NCBI GenBank assembly: GCA_907164885.2
Contig: OU015493.1
Coordinates: 121,673,693-121,737,692 of the forward strand
DNA length: 64,000 nt
Origin: Dolomedes plantarius
Lineage: Eukaryota; Arthropoda; Arachnida; Araneae; Dolomedidae
Direction of reading: 5' to 3'
Shown: positions 32,934 through 42,602 of the stretch, one piece after another
Position numbering within the stretch: the stretch's first letter is position 1
How the letters are laid out: every line of letters starts with the position of its first letter
Program-made: the position numbers and the translations under genes
The notes under the pieces: generated by a model
Databases searched by the model: none
Seen by the model: only the letters and a program-made list of their open reading frames with translations
What the model was told of the DNA's origin: nothing

Positions 32934-35581
32934 ATGGTAAGTACGATTGTTTTTAAATGCTTTTCTTTAACATGTTTTTTCGTGTGGTGGAATCTTGCAA
33001 CCTGATTTTAACACACTTCTAAACGGCGTTTGATAATGAAATTTTACTTTCAGGTGGGTAAAACTACTGCAAAAATGAAACAAAGCACTATGGAAAACTT
33101 TTTTAGCAAGAGGTTAACAAAATCAACGCCAACATCGAACGATGGCAGCCAAATGAATCAAGTTTCTTTTTTAACAGTTTCAAATGTAGAAACCCATCCA
33201 GAAGTTGCCCAAAAAGTGTTGTTTGAGGGAGCTACCGAAAAATCAGTTAGATTTGAAAGTCGCTCCAGAATTAGTAGTGCCAATTTTTTCCGACCACATC
33301 AACCAATGAATGTGATATTGGTGAATTTATCGAAAAGGGAGGTAAGCTGGATGATTTTACTAAGGAAATGATACTGTTACGTCATTGGAATCCACCTCAA
33401 GGATATAACTTTCCATCGTCTATACAAAAAGGCAGCGGGGGGAAGATCTGGAATCGCCGGCCTAATCTAGAACTATTTACAAAGTTTCCTTGGCTCGTCT
33501 TTTCAAAGTCACAGCAAGGGCTTTACTGCCGCTATTACCCATTATTTTTTTATCAAGTTTGACTGCTAGAGGGGTAAATTTGCAAAAATTAGTGGTAAAA
33601 ACTGTGACCGATTTTCGAAAACTGCTTGGCAAAGATGGTCTAATACAACATGAAAACCATATTTACCACAAGAAAGGTGTTGAAACTGGTAAAGAATTTC
33701 TGGTAAGAGTGCAGTCTCCTCAACTTAGTGTAAGAAATATACAAGATAAAGGCCACCTCAAGCAAGTGGAAGAAAACAGAAAAATGTTGTCTTCCATTTT
33801 TCTGATCAAGTGCATTTTGTTTCTGGGGAAACAAAACACTCCACTATGAGGCCACCGCGATGATGGCAGCGTAATAAAGGAAATTCAAACCCAAAACGAA
33901 GGAAATTTCAGAAAACTGGTGCGTTTTCGTATCGAATCAGGAGATGAGAATCTCAGCAAACAGCTCCAGTTAGAATGCGCTAATGCAATGTACTCTAGTA
34001 AAACGATTCAAAATGAATTAATCAACTGTTGCGGAACTGAAGTCCAAAATGTCATACTGGAAAGAATCAAAGCTGCAAAATACTATAGCATATTATTTGA
34101 TGAAACAACAGATGCTGCTCATGATTCACAATTGACATTTTCCACACGCTACTGCTACGAAGGAAATGTTTATAAAGATTTCCTGGACTTTGTGGATTCC
34201 AGAAAACTCGTTGAAGCTTTTGAACAAGAAGACCACTTAACTTATTTAAGTGAACCCTCCTTGATTGGTGGAATGATAGGAAGTACTGTGCTTGGATTAA
34301 TTAAAAAAATAATTTGGACCCAGAAAACTGTGTAGGAATAGCCACTGATGGATGTAGTACTATGGTGTCTGAGGTAAAGGGAGCAGTGAATGCTGTGAAA
34401 CGTTGTGCTGTCAACGCCACCCATTGCCCGTGCTTAAACCATGCTTTGAATTTGACACTGACAACGGCTTCTAAGATTCAAGAGATCAGAAGTGCAGTCG
34501 ACACTATAAAAACAGTTATTTCTTTTTTTAAAGCAAGCCCAAAGAGAAACTCTGTCTTAAAACAAAAATTAGGCAGACAGCTTATAGGGCTCTGCCAAAC
34601 AAGATGGGTGGAAAGCCACGATAGTATTCATTTGTTTTGTTCAAGCCTTCCAAAAATTCATGAAGTGCTTGAAGTTGTAAGTACTTGAAAAGAAACCGAA
34701 GCAGCTACCAAAGCACTGTCTCTTTAAAATAATATAAGCACTTGTTCTTTCATAGTTTCCATAGAGTCTCTAGCAGACATATTAGCTATCACTCTACCTC
34801 TTAGCCGGCTATTCCAAAAAAAGAGCATTGACCAAAAAGAAGCCAGTGAAGCTCTTCAATCTACTTGTTCTACCTTGGAGCAGAGAAGATCAGAGTGTGA
34901 AGAGTTTTTCCATGATGTATATCTTGTAGCAACAGGTTTAGCTGAAGATATGTGTACGGAGGTGTCTTTGCCTCGTATTGCTCAAAGGAAAAAAACCGAA
35001 CCAACCCCAAATTGTCGAGCTTGAGGAATTCTACAGAGTAACAATTTTCATTCCTATATTAGACCGGATACTTCAAGATATCAAAGATAGATTCCCCGAT
35101 GACATTATGAAACTCTTTGAACTATTAATCCTGATACCCACTTCGGTTGTTAAAATGTCCCCAACAAACCTAAGAGAATCAGCTAAGGTCTTGTTTTCTA
35201 GATTTCAGTTTGCTGTGGGGAACATTTCAAGTCATAGTGGAGCTGTTTTTAGCAATGAAGTTGCCCTGTGGCAAAATAAATGGTTAAATCAGCAACCAAA
35301 GACAAAAAAATGAAGAAATTCCAGAAACAGGCATTGAAACTCTCATCAAGTGTGACAAAGAGGTTTATCCTGCAATACACGAATTGATGAAGATTTTTGC
35401 AACTCTGCCGGTTAGCACAGATACTGCCGAGAGGTACTTTTCAACCCTTCGAAGGTTGAAGGACTCGATGAGAACAACCATGAGAGAGGATAGACTTGTA
35501 GCATTAGCACTGCTAAACATTCACAGAGGAATTGCGGACAAAGTTGATGCAAAAAAATCGTTCATAGGTTTTCTAAAATGA
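32934..35581 (+). pseudogene. hAT transposase (zinc finger MYM/TTF-DUF4371-hATC type)
   Basis: The start ATG (32934-32936) is directly followed by a donor GTAAGT. The acceptor TTTCAG at 33048-33053 joins a frame reading VGKTTAKMKQSTMENFF, so the first exon carries only the Met codon. Then come a TTF-type zinc finger region (ILLRHWNPPQGYNFP and FPWLVFSKSQQGLYCRYYP; a Cys expected in YC-YC is Tyr), DUF4371 (ESGDENL near 33945, then KYYSILFDETTDAAHDSQL at about 34080-34130), IATDGCSTM with CPCLNHALN (34330-34440), and the C-terminal hATC dimerisation block LPVSTDTAERYFSTLRRLK (about 35405-35460) ending at a TGA near 35580. Frameshifts or stops fall near 33310-33370, 33850, 34330, 34690-34980 and 35310. 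All domains are present but the frame is broken about five times. Confidence 0.85.
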
Positions 35582-35702
35582 AGAAAAGGAAATTGGACTT
35601 TGTTGTTTAGGCCAAAACTTGTTTTTGTCACCTCAAGCCTACATAAAATTGTCCAAATATCAATTTCTTTTATATGTTAAATTGTCAAAGGGACAAAGGG
35701 AG

Positions 35703-35907
35703 TGTTGCGTCATCCTACCTCCTCACTAGACGGCGCTTCTAACGCGCCGGAAGCATATAATGTAACTGTAACTTTTAGTTAGTTAGTTAGCTCTTCAGAA
35801 TGTCAGTTGCTGTGTGGTGTTGTGGTGCGTTCGTCCATTAAAGTGTTTTAAAGGAAATCAAGTCGTTTTTACTCGTTGCTCTAAAGAAATATTTCCGACA
35901 TATAACA
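35703..35907 (+). repeat. Solo LTR, 205 bp
   Basis: TGTTGCGTCATCC to CATATAACA, flanked by the exact 5-bp duplication GGGAG (35698-35702 and 35908-35912). A solo LTR is left by recombination between the two LTRs of one element. The first ten bases TGTTGCGTCA match the LTR start of BEL/Pao 1, but the rest differs. It lies in the 3' non-coding part of the hAT element. Confidence 0.88.
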
Positions 35908-36457
35908 GGGAGCAATGTATTTTACTTTATTAAATCTAACATGTTAAAAGTTTTTAATAGGTTAAAAGTTTTTATATACATATATTTTAAAAGTTTTTAT
36001 ATACATATTAAAAGTTTTTAATAGGTAATGTCTTTACGTAATATAGCCTGATATGATCCTTTGTCCTCAACAGTTTAAGATTTGGGACAATTTTGTAACA
36101 TTTAAGTTAATTAGGTTTGAAATCATTTACATAACAAAAATATTATGAAAAATGTACCAATATGTTATAAATCTGTACCAAGATGTTTATTAATTAAAAT
36201 AAAAATCCAAATGTATCGTATTTGAATAAAATGCCATGGTTTTCATGTTTCATTGGGAGAGAATGTAAATTTCTTGGTTTAAAATAATATTTTAAGGTGC
36301 TTTTGAGACACTTAAAATAGCCTAAAAAGTAGTTTTCAAGCACTGTATATTTAAAAAAATTTCTGGGGGAGGCCCCCCGGTTCCTCCGCTGAGCAGGGGA
36401 TATTCCATAACCTCCCGACCCTCCCCCGTCCCCCTTGAAAATCGGTTGGATCCGCCC

Positions 36458-37080
36458 ATGCTTCCATTCCTGTTGTTTGCTTATAGAGAAGTTCCAAATT
36501 GTACTACCGGAGTATCTCCGTTGAAGTTGATGTATGGCCGAGAAGCAAGAGGTCCTCTTAGTGTGCTTAAGTCTAGTTGGTGTGGAGAAATTTCTTTACC
36601 ACTAAATATGGATAAGTCAATTGTTGATTATCTCCAAGAACTTAAAATAAATCTAGAAAGAGCAGCAGAACAAGCTTCAATTATTGCAGCAGGAAAGCAA
36701 CGGGCTTATACTGACTGTTTGAATCGTCGCACAAAATCGAAAGAATTCAACATAGGAGAACAAGTCTATCTGTTGATTCCAGACTCTTCCAACAAGTTGT
36801 ATGCGCGATGGACTGTAACAGGAGAAATAGTTGGCTATCCATCAATGCATTCATACAAAATAAAACTTCCTGATGGAAACGTGCGACACTGTCATGTAAA
36901 CAAAATCAGGAGATATTACCCAAGAGTTAATGCAGTCGGAATCCTTTTTGATGACGATGAAGAATTTGGTGAAATTCATGCATCTCCTAGAGCTGTGCGT
37001 CAACAAAAATCGTCTGAGAAAATCCACGATCTAAATCTACAGCATTTATCTGAAAAAGACAGAATCCAAATTACTCGAAT
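36458..37080 (+). pseudogene. pol: Gypsy 2 integrase C-terminal part and linker
   Basis: Opens MLPFLLFAYREVPNCTTG with SPLKLMYGREARGPL, the conserved block after the catalytic Glu of Ty3/gypsy integrases. It continues with FNIGEQVYLLIPDSSNKLYARW, the GPY/F-like C-terminal domain, and VRHCHVNKIRRYYPR. A spacer (FDDDEEFGEIHASPR, then LNLQHLSEKDRIQI) follows in the same frame; HLSEKDR is the phrase usually found shortly before RT. The frame then slips and part of the RT lead-in is missing. The catalytic core is lost at the hAT junction. Confidence 0.8.
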
Positions 37081-37735
37081 TAGACTTAATAGAAGAGAGT
37101 TCAGCAGAGATCGCTCATCCCATTGTGTGTGTAAACAAGAAGGATGGAGACTTGTGTTTGTGTATCGATTACGGATCCCTCAACGCCGTTACCAAAGCTG
37201 ATGATTTTCCCATGGAAGATGCCCTTCAACTACTCCACTGCATAGAAAAGGCCAATATTATTACTACACTCGATTTATTGAAGGGATATTGGGCTATTCC
37301 GATGGAAAAAGAAAGTCGATATTTCTCTTCGTTCAAGACCCACAGAGCTCAGTACAGGTTAAAGGTGATGCCTTTTGGTCTAAGAAATGCAGCGGCTACA
37401 TTTCAGCGAGTAATGAACAAAGCTCTAGCGTCATACAGAGAATTTAGTCGTGCTTATATAGACGACATTGCAATATTTTCCAATAATATGAAGGACCATC
37501 TAAAACATCTGGATATTAACACTCTCCACGTCTAGTTATTCCTCTCTAACTTAGAAAAACTGCAGTTTACTGTAAATTTAAAAAAAAATGCGAGTTTGCA
37601 AGATCAGAAGTTAAATACCTAGGTCATATCATCGGTTCTGGGAAACATCAAGTAGACCCTGATAAAATCAAGGCAATATCTCAACTACCAATACCCTCAA
37701 CCAAGAAACAACTGAGGAGCATTACCGGATTGTGC
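37080..37735 (+). pseudogene. pol: Gypsy 2 reverse transcriptase
   Basis: RT begins out of frame with the previous piece (LIEESSAEIAHP, 37085-37120) and runs in the 37125-37535 frame: CVNKKDGDLCLCIDYGSLN, ITTLDLLKGYWAIPM (first catalytic Asp), MPFGLRNAAATFQRVMN and AYIDDIAIF, an intact Y-x-D-D box. A TAG then interrupts, and the thumb (SEVKYLGHIIGSG and QLRSITGLCNYHREY) continues in other frames to 37735. Catalytic residues are intact, frames are not. Confidence 0.82.
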
Positions 37736-38097
37736 AACTATCATCGAGAATACGTACCTTGCTACGCTGAGATCGCCTTACCTCTCACAGAGCTCACTAA
37801 GAAGAAAGTTCCAGATAATTTCCTCTGGTCAGATGTACACAATATAGCCTTTAACAAACTAAAAGCTGCTTTGATGAACGCCACAGCACTTCACACTCCT
37901 GTTATGAGTGAACCATTTATAATACATGCGGATGCTTCCCAGTATGGTATTGCTGCTTGTTTATCTCAAAGAAACAATGGTTTACTTCGACCTATTGCTT
38001 ACGCAAGTCAAAAAGTGAATAAAACCCAGAAAGCTTGGTCTACAATAGAGAGAGAAGCATATGCTATCGTCTGGAGTTGAAGAAGTATGAAACTCTA
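37730..38097 (+). pseudogene. pol: Gypsy 2 RNase H, first part
   Basis: Encodes PLTELTKKKVPDNFLWSD and FIIHADASQYGIAACLSQ (RNase H Asp in HADAS), then PIAYASQKVNKTQKAWSTIE with the catalytic Glu in EREAYAIVW. The frame slips by one base shortly after, then the Merlin-like element interrupts. The protein continues at 39126 with ELYTDHNPLSYLT (third catalytic Asp), then HADALSRLFEDT and a stop at 39307-39309. One copy of the 8-bp duplication restores continuity. Confidence 0.82.
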
Positions 38098-38381
38098 GTT
38101 TTCGGGGCACGGCTTTCGCAGACGCACCGCCCTGCCAAGTTTGACGATTTTGTGTATGGCGTGGTAACCGTGCGATTTTGGCGAAATTTTTTGGTTGCCA
38201 AGTTGAGGCGATTAAGGCGCCAACGTTGTGGCTCCTGTAAATTTGTGACTTTTTATCATGTGATCATTTCGTGACGCATGTATCACGTGATTTATTTTGA
38301 CCAATTATGGGTATTTAATCGTCTTTTGATGTTGCTTGGATTAGTTTGAAAGTTTTTTGATTGTGAATTGTTACGAGATTT

Positions 38382-38737
38382 ATGATGGCGGCCATTTTAA
38401 GTGTGAAGGATGTTGTTAGTAAATACCAGGCGAAGGTTTTGGGTACTGTTAGAGGGCGTTATTCTTGTGATAGATATACGGAAGGGGTGGTAAATGAATC
38501 ACTTGTACATGGGTTTATTCATTCTGATCGAATGATATTTTTCGAATTCTTGTGGGATTTGAAGTTTTTAAAGCCTGATATATTTTGCGTGAAATGTGAT
38601 TTAAAAATAAAATTAAGAAAAAAGAATAATGTTTCTGATGGGTATGTTTGGGTGTGCAGAAATAAGATCGATGGGAAGGAGTATGGTGCACAGAGAAGCT
38701 TACGGTTTGGGTCTTGTTTTTCGTGTAGCAAACTGAC

Positions 38738-38739
<2 letters not shown>
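38382..38739 (+). pseudogene. Merlin/ISXO2-like transposase N-terminal domain
   Basis: The frame opens MMAAILSVKDVVSKYQ and has LKPDIFCVKCDLKIKL, then SDGYVWVCRNKIDGKE and LRFGSCFSCSKLTI. The pattern C-x2-C, DGY-W-CR, R-GS-F--S-L is that of the zinc-ribbon and lead-in of IS1016/Merlin transposases, whose DDE domain should follow. Here the frame enters a TA microsatellite and ends (YIYIYI...). Deletion of the catalytic half makes it non-functional. Naming rests on this motif set plus the GG ends and 8-bp duplication. Confidence 0.65.
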
Positions 38740-38777
<38 letters not shown>

Positions 38778-38800
38778 ATGGATAGATAGATAGATAGAGG
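38740..38800. repeat. (TA)n(GTATGTA)(GATA)n microsatellite
   Basis: About 14 TA units followed by four to five GATA units, inside the Merlin-like element at the point where its transposase breaks off. Confidence 0.95.
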
Positions 38801-39309
38801 GATAGAGACAGAGATACACGAAAAAATATATATAGAAACTATTGCCGAAAAAGTGTAACAATTTCCCGGTAGATTCTATAAGAAATATGCGTACATCAGG
38901 AGCTTATTTCTTATGACTTTTCTCCTCAAAGTCTGAGGCCCCAGTCCCACCCACCCTTATTAGGTATTTATTTATATAGGTACTGGACAGTTTATTAGGC
39001 CAATTTTTCGTCAGGTTGGCGTCCAAAACTTATGACGCCAACTTTTCGTCAAGTTGGCGGCAAAATTTTTTGGCGCCAATTTGTCGCCAAGGGCGGTGCG
39101 TCTGAGAAAGCTGTTCCGTTTTCGGTTCTGAAATAGAACTATATACAGACCACAACCCTCTATCTTACCTAACAAAATGTGCCCCTCAATCTTCACGATT
39201 ACAACGATGGGTTTTTGCGCTCCAAAAATATGATGTAAGTGTGAAACATTGTCCTGGATCTAAAATGCCCCATGCAGACGCATTATCCAGACTATTTGAG
39301 GATACGTAG

Positions 39310-40152
39310 AGACTATTAAATGGACATTAAATACGTAGAACTTTAAATTTCATTATATTATCTTAGCATTTTGGGTACTTTTCCGTTAGCTGGGCGCATT
39401 TGGCGTTCGCCCTATAAAGTATCGCCATTGGCGAGAATGAAAGTCTCCAACATAACAACCCTAGGAAAACAGTTTAATAGGTAATAAATGGACTAAATTT
39501 TGAAGAAGCATTGTCACACACAAAACGTTGGAAAAAGATGACAGATCGACGGGTATGAATCATGTGAGAGAACACGATTAAGTTCAGAGACCCAACTATA
39601 AAACCCCAAAATCAACATGAATAAAAATTGGAAACAAATTAACCCAAAACTTTATTAGCTTTCTTCACACACACGCATAAATAAGCACACTTTTAATACA
39701 AATAAATAATCCAACAGAGATAGATAAAAATAAAAATAAAACGAATATAGACAAAAAACAAACAGAAATCAAGCACCCTGGGCATCCACGCACCAACGGC
39801 AAGATTCTGTATAAGTGCCGGAACTGAACCATAAAACAACATAGAGGTAACCGACAGGTCTCGTCATCAGGGAGCTTAACCAAATCAGTTACCTCAAGGG
39901 GAACTTTCTGAACAGGATGCAGGTAAGCCCAAAAGACATCCCAAGGCCCCGAGTCCCCCAAGGAAGCAATTAGTCAAAAGAAAATGAAAAAGACAAACAC
40001 AACTTACAGTATGGGCTCAACGCACCGTACATGCAATCCGTAAGTGACGGTTATGGCGAAACAGCAGCCAATTCTATCCTAGAAGTTACGTCATTGTAAT
40101 ATTTCTACAGTGCCACCCCCCCCCATTACAGCTTAACCAAATGAAAACATAA
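39310..40152 (-). other. Unresolved; possible LTR at 39509-40112
   Basis: On the minus strand 40112 starts TGTAGAAATATTACAATGACG directly after a G-rich tract (GGGGGGGGGTGGCAC). An AATAAA signal follows inside, and a possible end at TGTGTGACA (39509). This looks like a polypurine tract and 3' LTR, but no partner LTR, matching internal region or 5-bp duplication is seen. The open frame at 39665-39961 has no recognised similarity. Confidence 0.3.
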
Positions 40153-40984
40153 ATACTATTCTAAACATCTAAAAATTCCTGAGTCAAAATGCCATTTTTT
40201 TAAAACTTTTAAATTGCCGAAATTTTTAGAGAAATTGTTTTTACTTAAGTTTTCCTTGAAAATGTTACATGCCTCCAAAAAATCCTCAGCGTTGTTACAT
40301 ATGTTTTTTATTCTGTAAAGTTGTGAGTAAAAAATATTATAATCAATTTTATAGTTTAAGTTGCTATGGAAATTGGTAAACGTGATAACCTCAAAGTTAA
40401 AATCTAACCTTTTATCATATATCCCTATTTTTATTTCTCTATTTTGAATTTTAATTTTTAAATCCAGATAAGTCGCACAAAGTTTATTATCGTTAGTCCG
40501 GTTTAAAGTTAGTTCCTTTGGGTAGATTTGATTAAGAAATTCCAAATCGTTGCAGTTAAAAATTATGAGGTCATCAATATATCTGAATCAGGTAACATTA
40601 TTTGAGTTAAGAAATTTAGTTTCGTAAAAATGTAAGAATAGGTTTGCAAATGCACTAGAATAGCTATTTCCCATAGGTATACCCTTTATCTGTTTAAAGA
40701 AACATAAGCCATTAAAGAGGTAGTTTTCAAAAATATTAAATTTACATAAATCAATCCTGTCACATTTTAAGATTAAAGTACTATCTAGATAAGCATCATA
40801 AATTTCTGAACAGATAATCATTAAATTATCATGCGGAATACTGGTAAAACGGTTTTCAAAATCAAACGTGTATATGCTATCTATATTCTTACTTTTTAAA
40901 AAATGTAGAATATCCTGGTTATTATTTATAATAAAGCTATTTTCGGTAACCTTAATTTTATTTAGAATAACTTTTAAATAATTT
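40153..40984 (-). pseudogene. Reverse transcriptase, probably Penelope-like (copy on minus strand)
   Basis: The minus-strand frame covers an RT palm and C-terminal region: YTFDFENRFTSIPHDNLM, FFKQIKGIPMGNSYSSAFAN, then FRYIDDLIIF (catalytic YIDD near 40570), and YPKELTLNRTNDN, ATYLDLKIKIQ, YDKRLDFNFEV, ending FRCLE with a stop at 40153-40155. A single in-frame TGA lies two codons before RYIDD, where the plus-strand copy is truncated. Sequence of this style (GIPMG---A---L-FLH-YE, RYIDD, YLDL, YDKR-DF) belongs to a group of animal RTs without a visible endonuclease that I associate with Penelope-like elements; the group name is tentative, the RT call is not. No GIY-YIG domain is found. Confidence 0.72.
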
Positions 40985-41114
40985 TAAAATTATTTAAAAA
41001 TTATATTACGGTTGTTGATAAGGCTGCCAATAACTTTGGTTTTATGTGTAAAGATTATTTTAAGCAGTTAATTTCTAGGGAATACAACTCAAATAATACC
41101 TATCAAAAAATTAA

Positions 41115-42020
41115 GGTGACTGCCTACGTTCGGAGCCAATTTTTTTAAAAAATTGTTTTTTTAAGGATTTTTTGGTCTCATATGGTAAAACAGCATTTAA
41201 AAATAAAAAATTAAAAAAAAACTTTCCTGTAAACACTATACTTTTTTATAAATTGGTCAATTTGAAGTAATTTTTAATGAAATTTAGCTAAAACGCTTAT
41301 CACTCTGAACAAAATTCTAATGCTACTATTTTAATTTCCTTCTCACAAATGATACATATAACAGTTATCTTCAAAATGACCTACAATCTAAGAGAAATTT
41401 TGAAATGCAAAAATAATACAGACAATTTTATGTTCCAATATGAAAATTTTCCCAAATTCGTCATTCCTTTCCTTATAAAAACAGCCCCAAACAAAAAACT
41501 ATTTATTATACATCAATTATTGTAGGTCATTTCATTAACAATAGCATCTAAAACATTTCCTGAAAATTTTATCAAATTATATACATTATTATCTGAAATA
41601 TCATGATAACGGTAGAGATTTTTGCTAAAAAACATAATTCTGAGAAAAACGCCTTTAAAGTTGTTTGTCACTTCAATTTTGTATTAGACGATGTTTTTTA
41701 AAATAGCTATAACTCTGCTTCTAATTGATGTAGAATGAAAATCTAAGTGGTTTTGAAAAGAGAAAAGATTGAATTACAAGATTCTTGAAAAAAATAAAAT
41801 TGACCAAAATGGTCAAAAAATGGTCGCATTTAAAGTTGTTTGTCACTTAAATTTTGTATTAGACGATGTTTTTTAAAATAGTTATAACTCTGCTTCTAAT
41901 TGACGTAGAATTAAAATCAAAACTGTTTTGAAAAGAGAAAAGATGGAATTACAAGATTCTTGCAAAAAATTAAATTGATCAAAATAGTCAAAAATGGCAT
42001 TTTCAACGTAGGCAGTCACC
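41115..42020. mobile_element. 906-bp TTAA-flanked element with 16-bp TIRs
   Basis: Perfect 16-bp inverted repeats GGTGACTGCCTACGTT (41115-41130, 42005-42020) flanked by TTAA (41111-41114, 42021-42024). This is the piggyBac target and footprint, and the RT frame resumes across one TTAA. Non-coding; unrelated in sequence to piggyBac-1 and -2. Its right half is a tandem duplication of about 175 bp. Confidence 0.88.
41654..42003. repeat. Two ~175-bp tandem units
   Basis: Unit 1 starts at 41654 and unit 2 at 41829, both with TTTAAAGTTGTTTGTCACTT followed by TTTTGTATTAGACGATG and ending in TTGA-CAAAAT-GTCAAAAATGG. About 90% alike. Confidence 0.85.
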
Positions 42021-42602
42021 TTAACCTTACCAAAAAAGAAATAGATAATAGGATTTTAGCCTTTAGCAAAAAATTTAAGTTTAAGATTAATAGCATAAAA
42101 TACCCTTACCTGTTTCCTACCATAAAATTCCATAAAGTACCTACTAAATTTAGGTTTGTTACATGTAGTACAAATTGTTATATAACACTTTGTTCAGTAA
42201 AAAGTTCTTTAGCTATTTAAAAATTATTCTAAATAAAATTAAGGTTACCGAAAATAGCTTTATTATAAATAATAACCAGGTTGTTCTAAATTTTTTAAAA
42301 AGTAAGAATATAGATAGCATATACACGTTTGATTTTGAAAACCTTTTTACCAGTATTCCGCATGATAATTTAATGATTATCTTGTTCAGAAATTTATGAT
42401 GCTTATCTAAATAGTACTTTAATCTTAAAATGTGACAGGATTGATTTATCTAAATTTAATATTTTTGAAAACTACCTCTTTAATGGCTTATGTTTCTTTA
42501 AACAGATAAAGGGTATACCTATGGGAAATAGCTATTCTAGTGCATTTGCAAACCTATTCTTACATTTTTACGAAACTAAATTTCTTAACTCAAATAATGT
42601 TA

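Larger units (their letters stand above)
32483..36457 (+). mobile_element. hAT element with ZMYM/DUF4371-type transposase
   Basis: Left end CAGGGGCGGATCCAGG, right end GGTTGGATCCGCCC followed by ATG (complement CATGGGCGGATCCAA). The 8 bp on the left (TCTACTAT, in gypsy 1 LTR) and on the right (CTTCCATT, in gypsy 2 integrase) do not match, so the two flanks are not two halves of one insertion site. Carries a frameshifted transposase and a solo LTR with its own 5-bp duplication. Confidence 0.85.
38106..39117 (+). mobile_element. Merlin/IS1595-like DNA transposon, 1012 bp, non-autonomous
   Basis: Exact 8-bp duplication GTTTTCGG (38098-38105 and 39118-39125). Ends start with GG: GGCACGGCTTTCGCAGACGC on the left and, on the opposite strand, GGAACAGCTTTCTCAGACGC. 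An 8-9 bp duplication and GG ends fit Merlin. Inside is the N-terminal zinc-ribbon part of a Merlin/ISXO2-type transposase; the catalytic domain is missing and a (TA)n(GATA)n tract stands in its place. The host gypsy RNase H frame resumes exactly across one copy of the duplication. Confidence 0.75.
36458..39309 (+). mobile_element. Ty3/gypsy element 2, integrase before RT (GMR1-like order)
   Basis: Plus-strand order is integrase C-terminal part (36458-37000), a linker, RT (37080-37735), then RNase H (37736-38097 and 39126-39309) ending in a stop right after the usual ADALSRLFEDT. Standard Ty3/gypsy pol has integrase after RNase H. Here nothing coding follows RNase H, and integrase precedes RT as in GMR1-like gypsy elements. 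The left end is cut at the hAT junction. A Merlin-like element splits RNase H. No LTR is recognised. Confidence 0.75.
40985..42602 (+). pseudogene. Reverse transcriptase, same family (copy on plus strand)
   Basis: Begins at a palindromic junction with the minus-strand copy. 40985-41110 encodes ITVVDKAANNFGFMCKDYF, the N-terminal RT region. After the TTAA-flanked insert (41115-42020) the frame resumes in register with KEIDNRILAFSKKFKF, then FPTIKFHKVPTKFRFVTCST and, after a frameshift near 42180, TFDFENLFTSIPHDN. A second frameshift follows near 42395, then the GIPMG block. It ends at 42602, just before the YIDD box, where gypsy element 3 sequence begins. It shares about 375 nearly identical bases (42225-42602) with 40597-40985 in opposite orientation. 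Confidence 0.75.

Noticed and set aside
39665..39961. 98-codon minus-strand ORF as a host gene
   Set aside because: No recognised motif; it lies inside a probable LTR-like segment and ends in a low-complexity hydrophobic tail.
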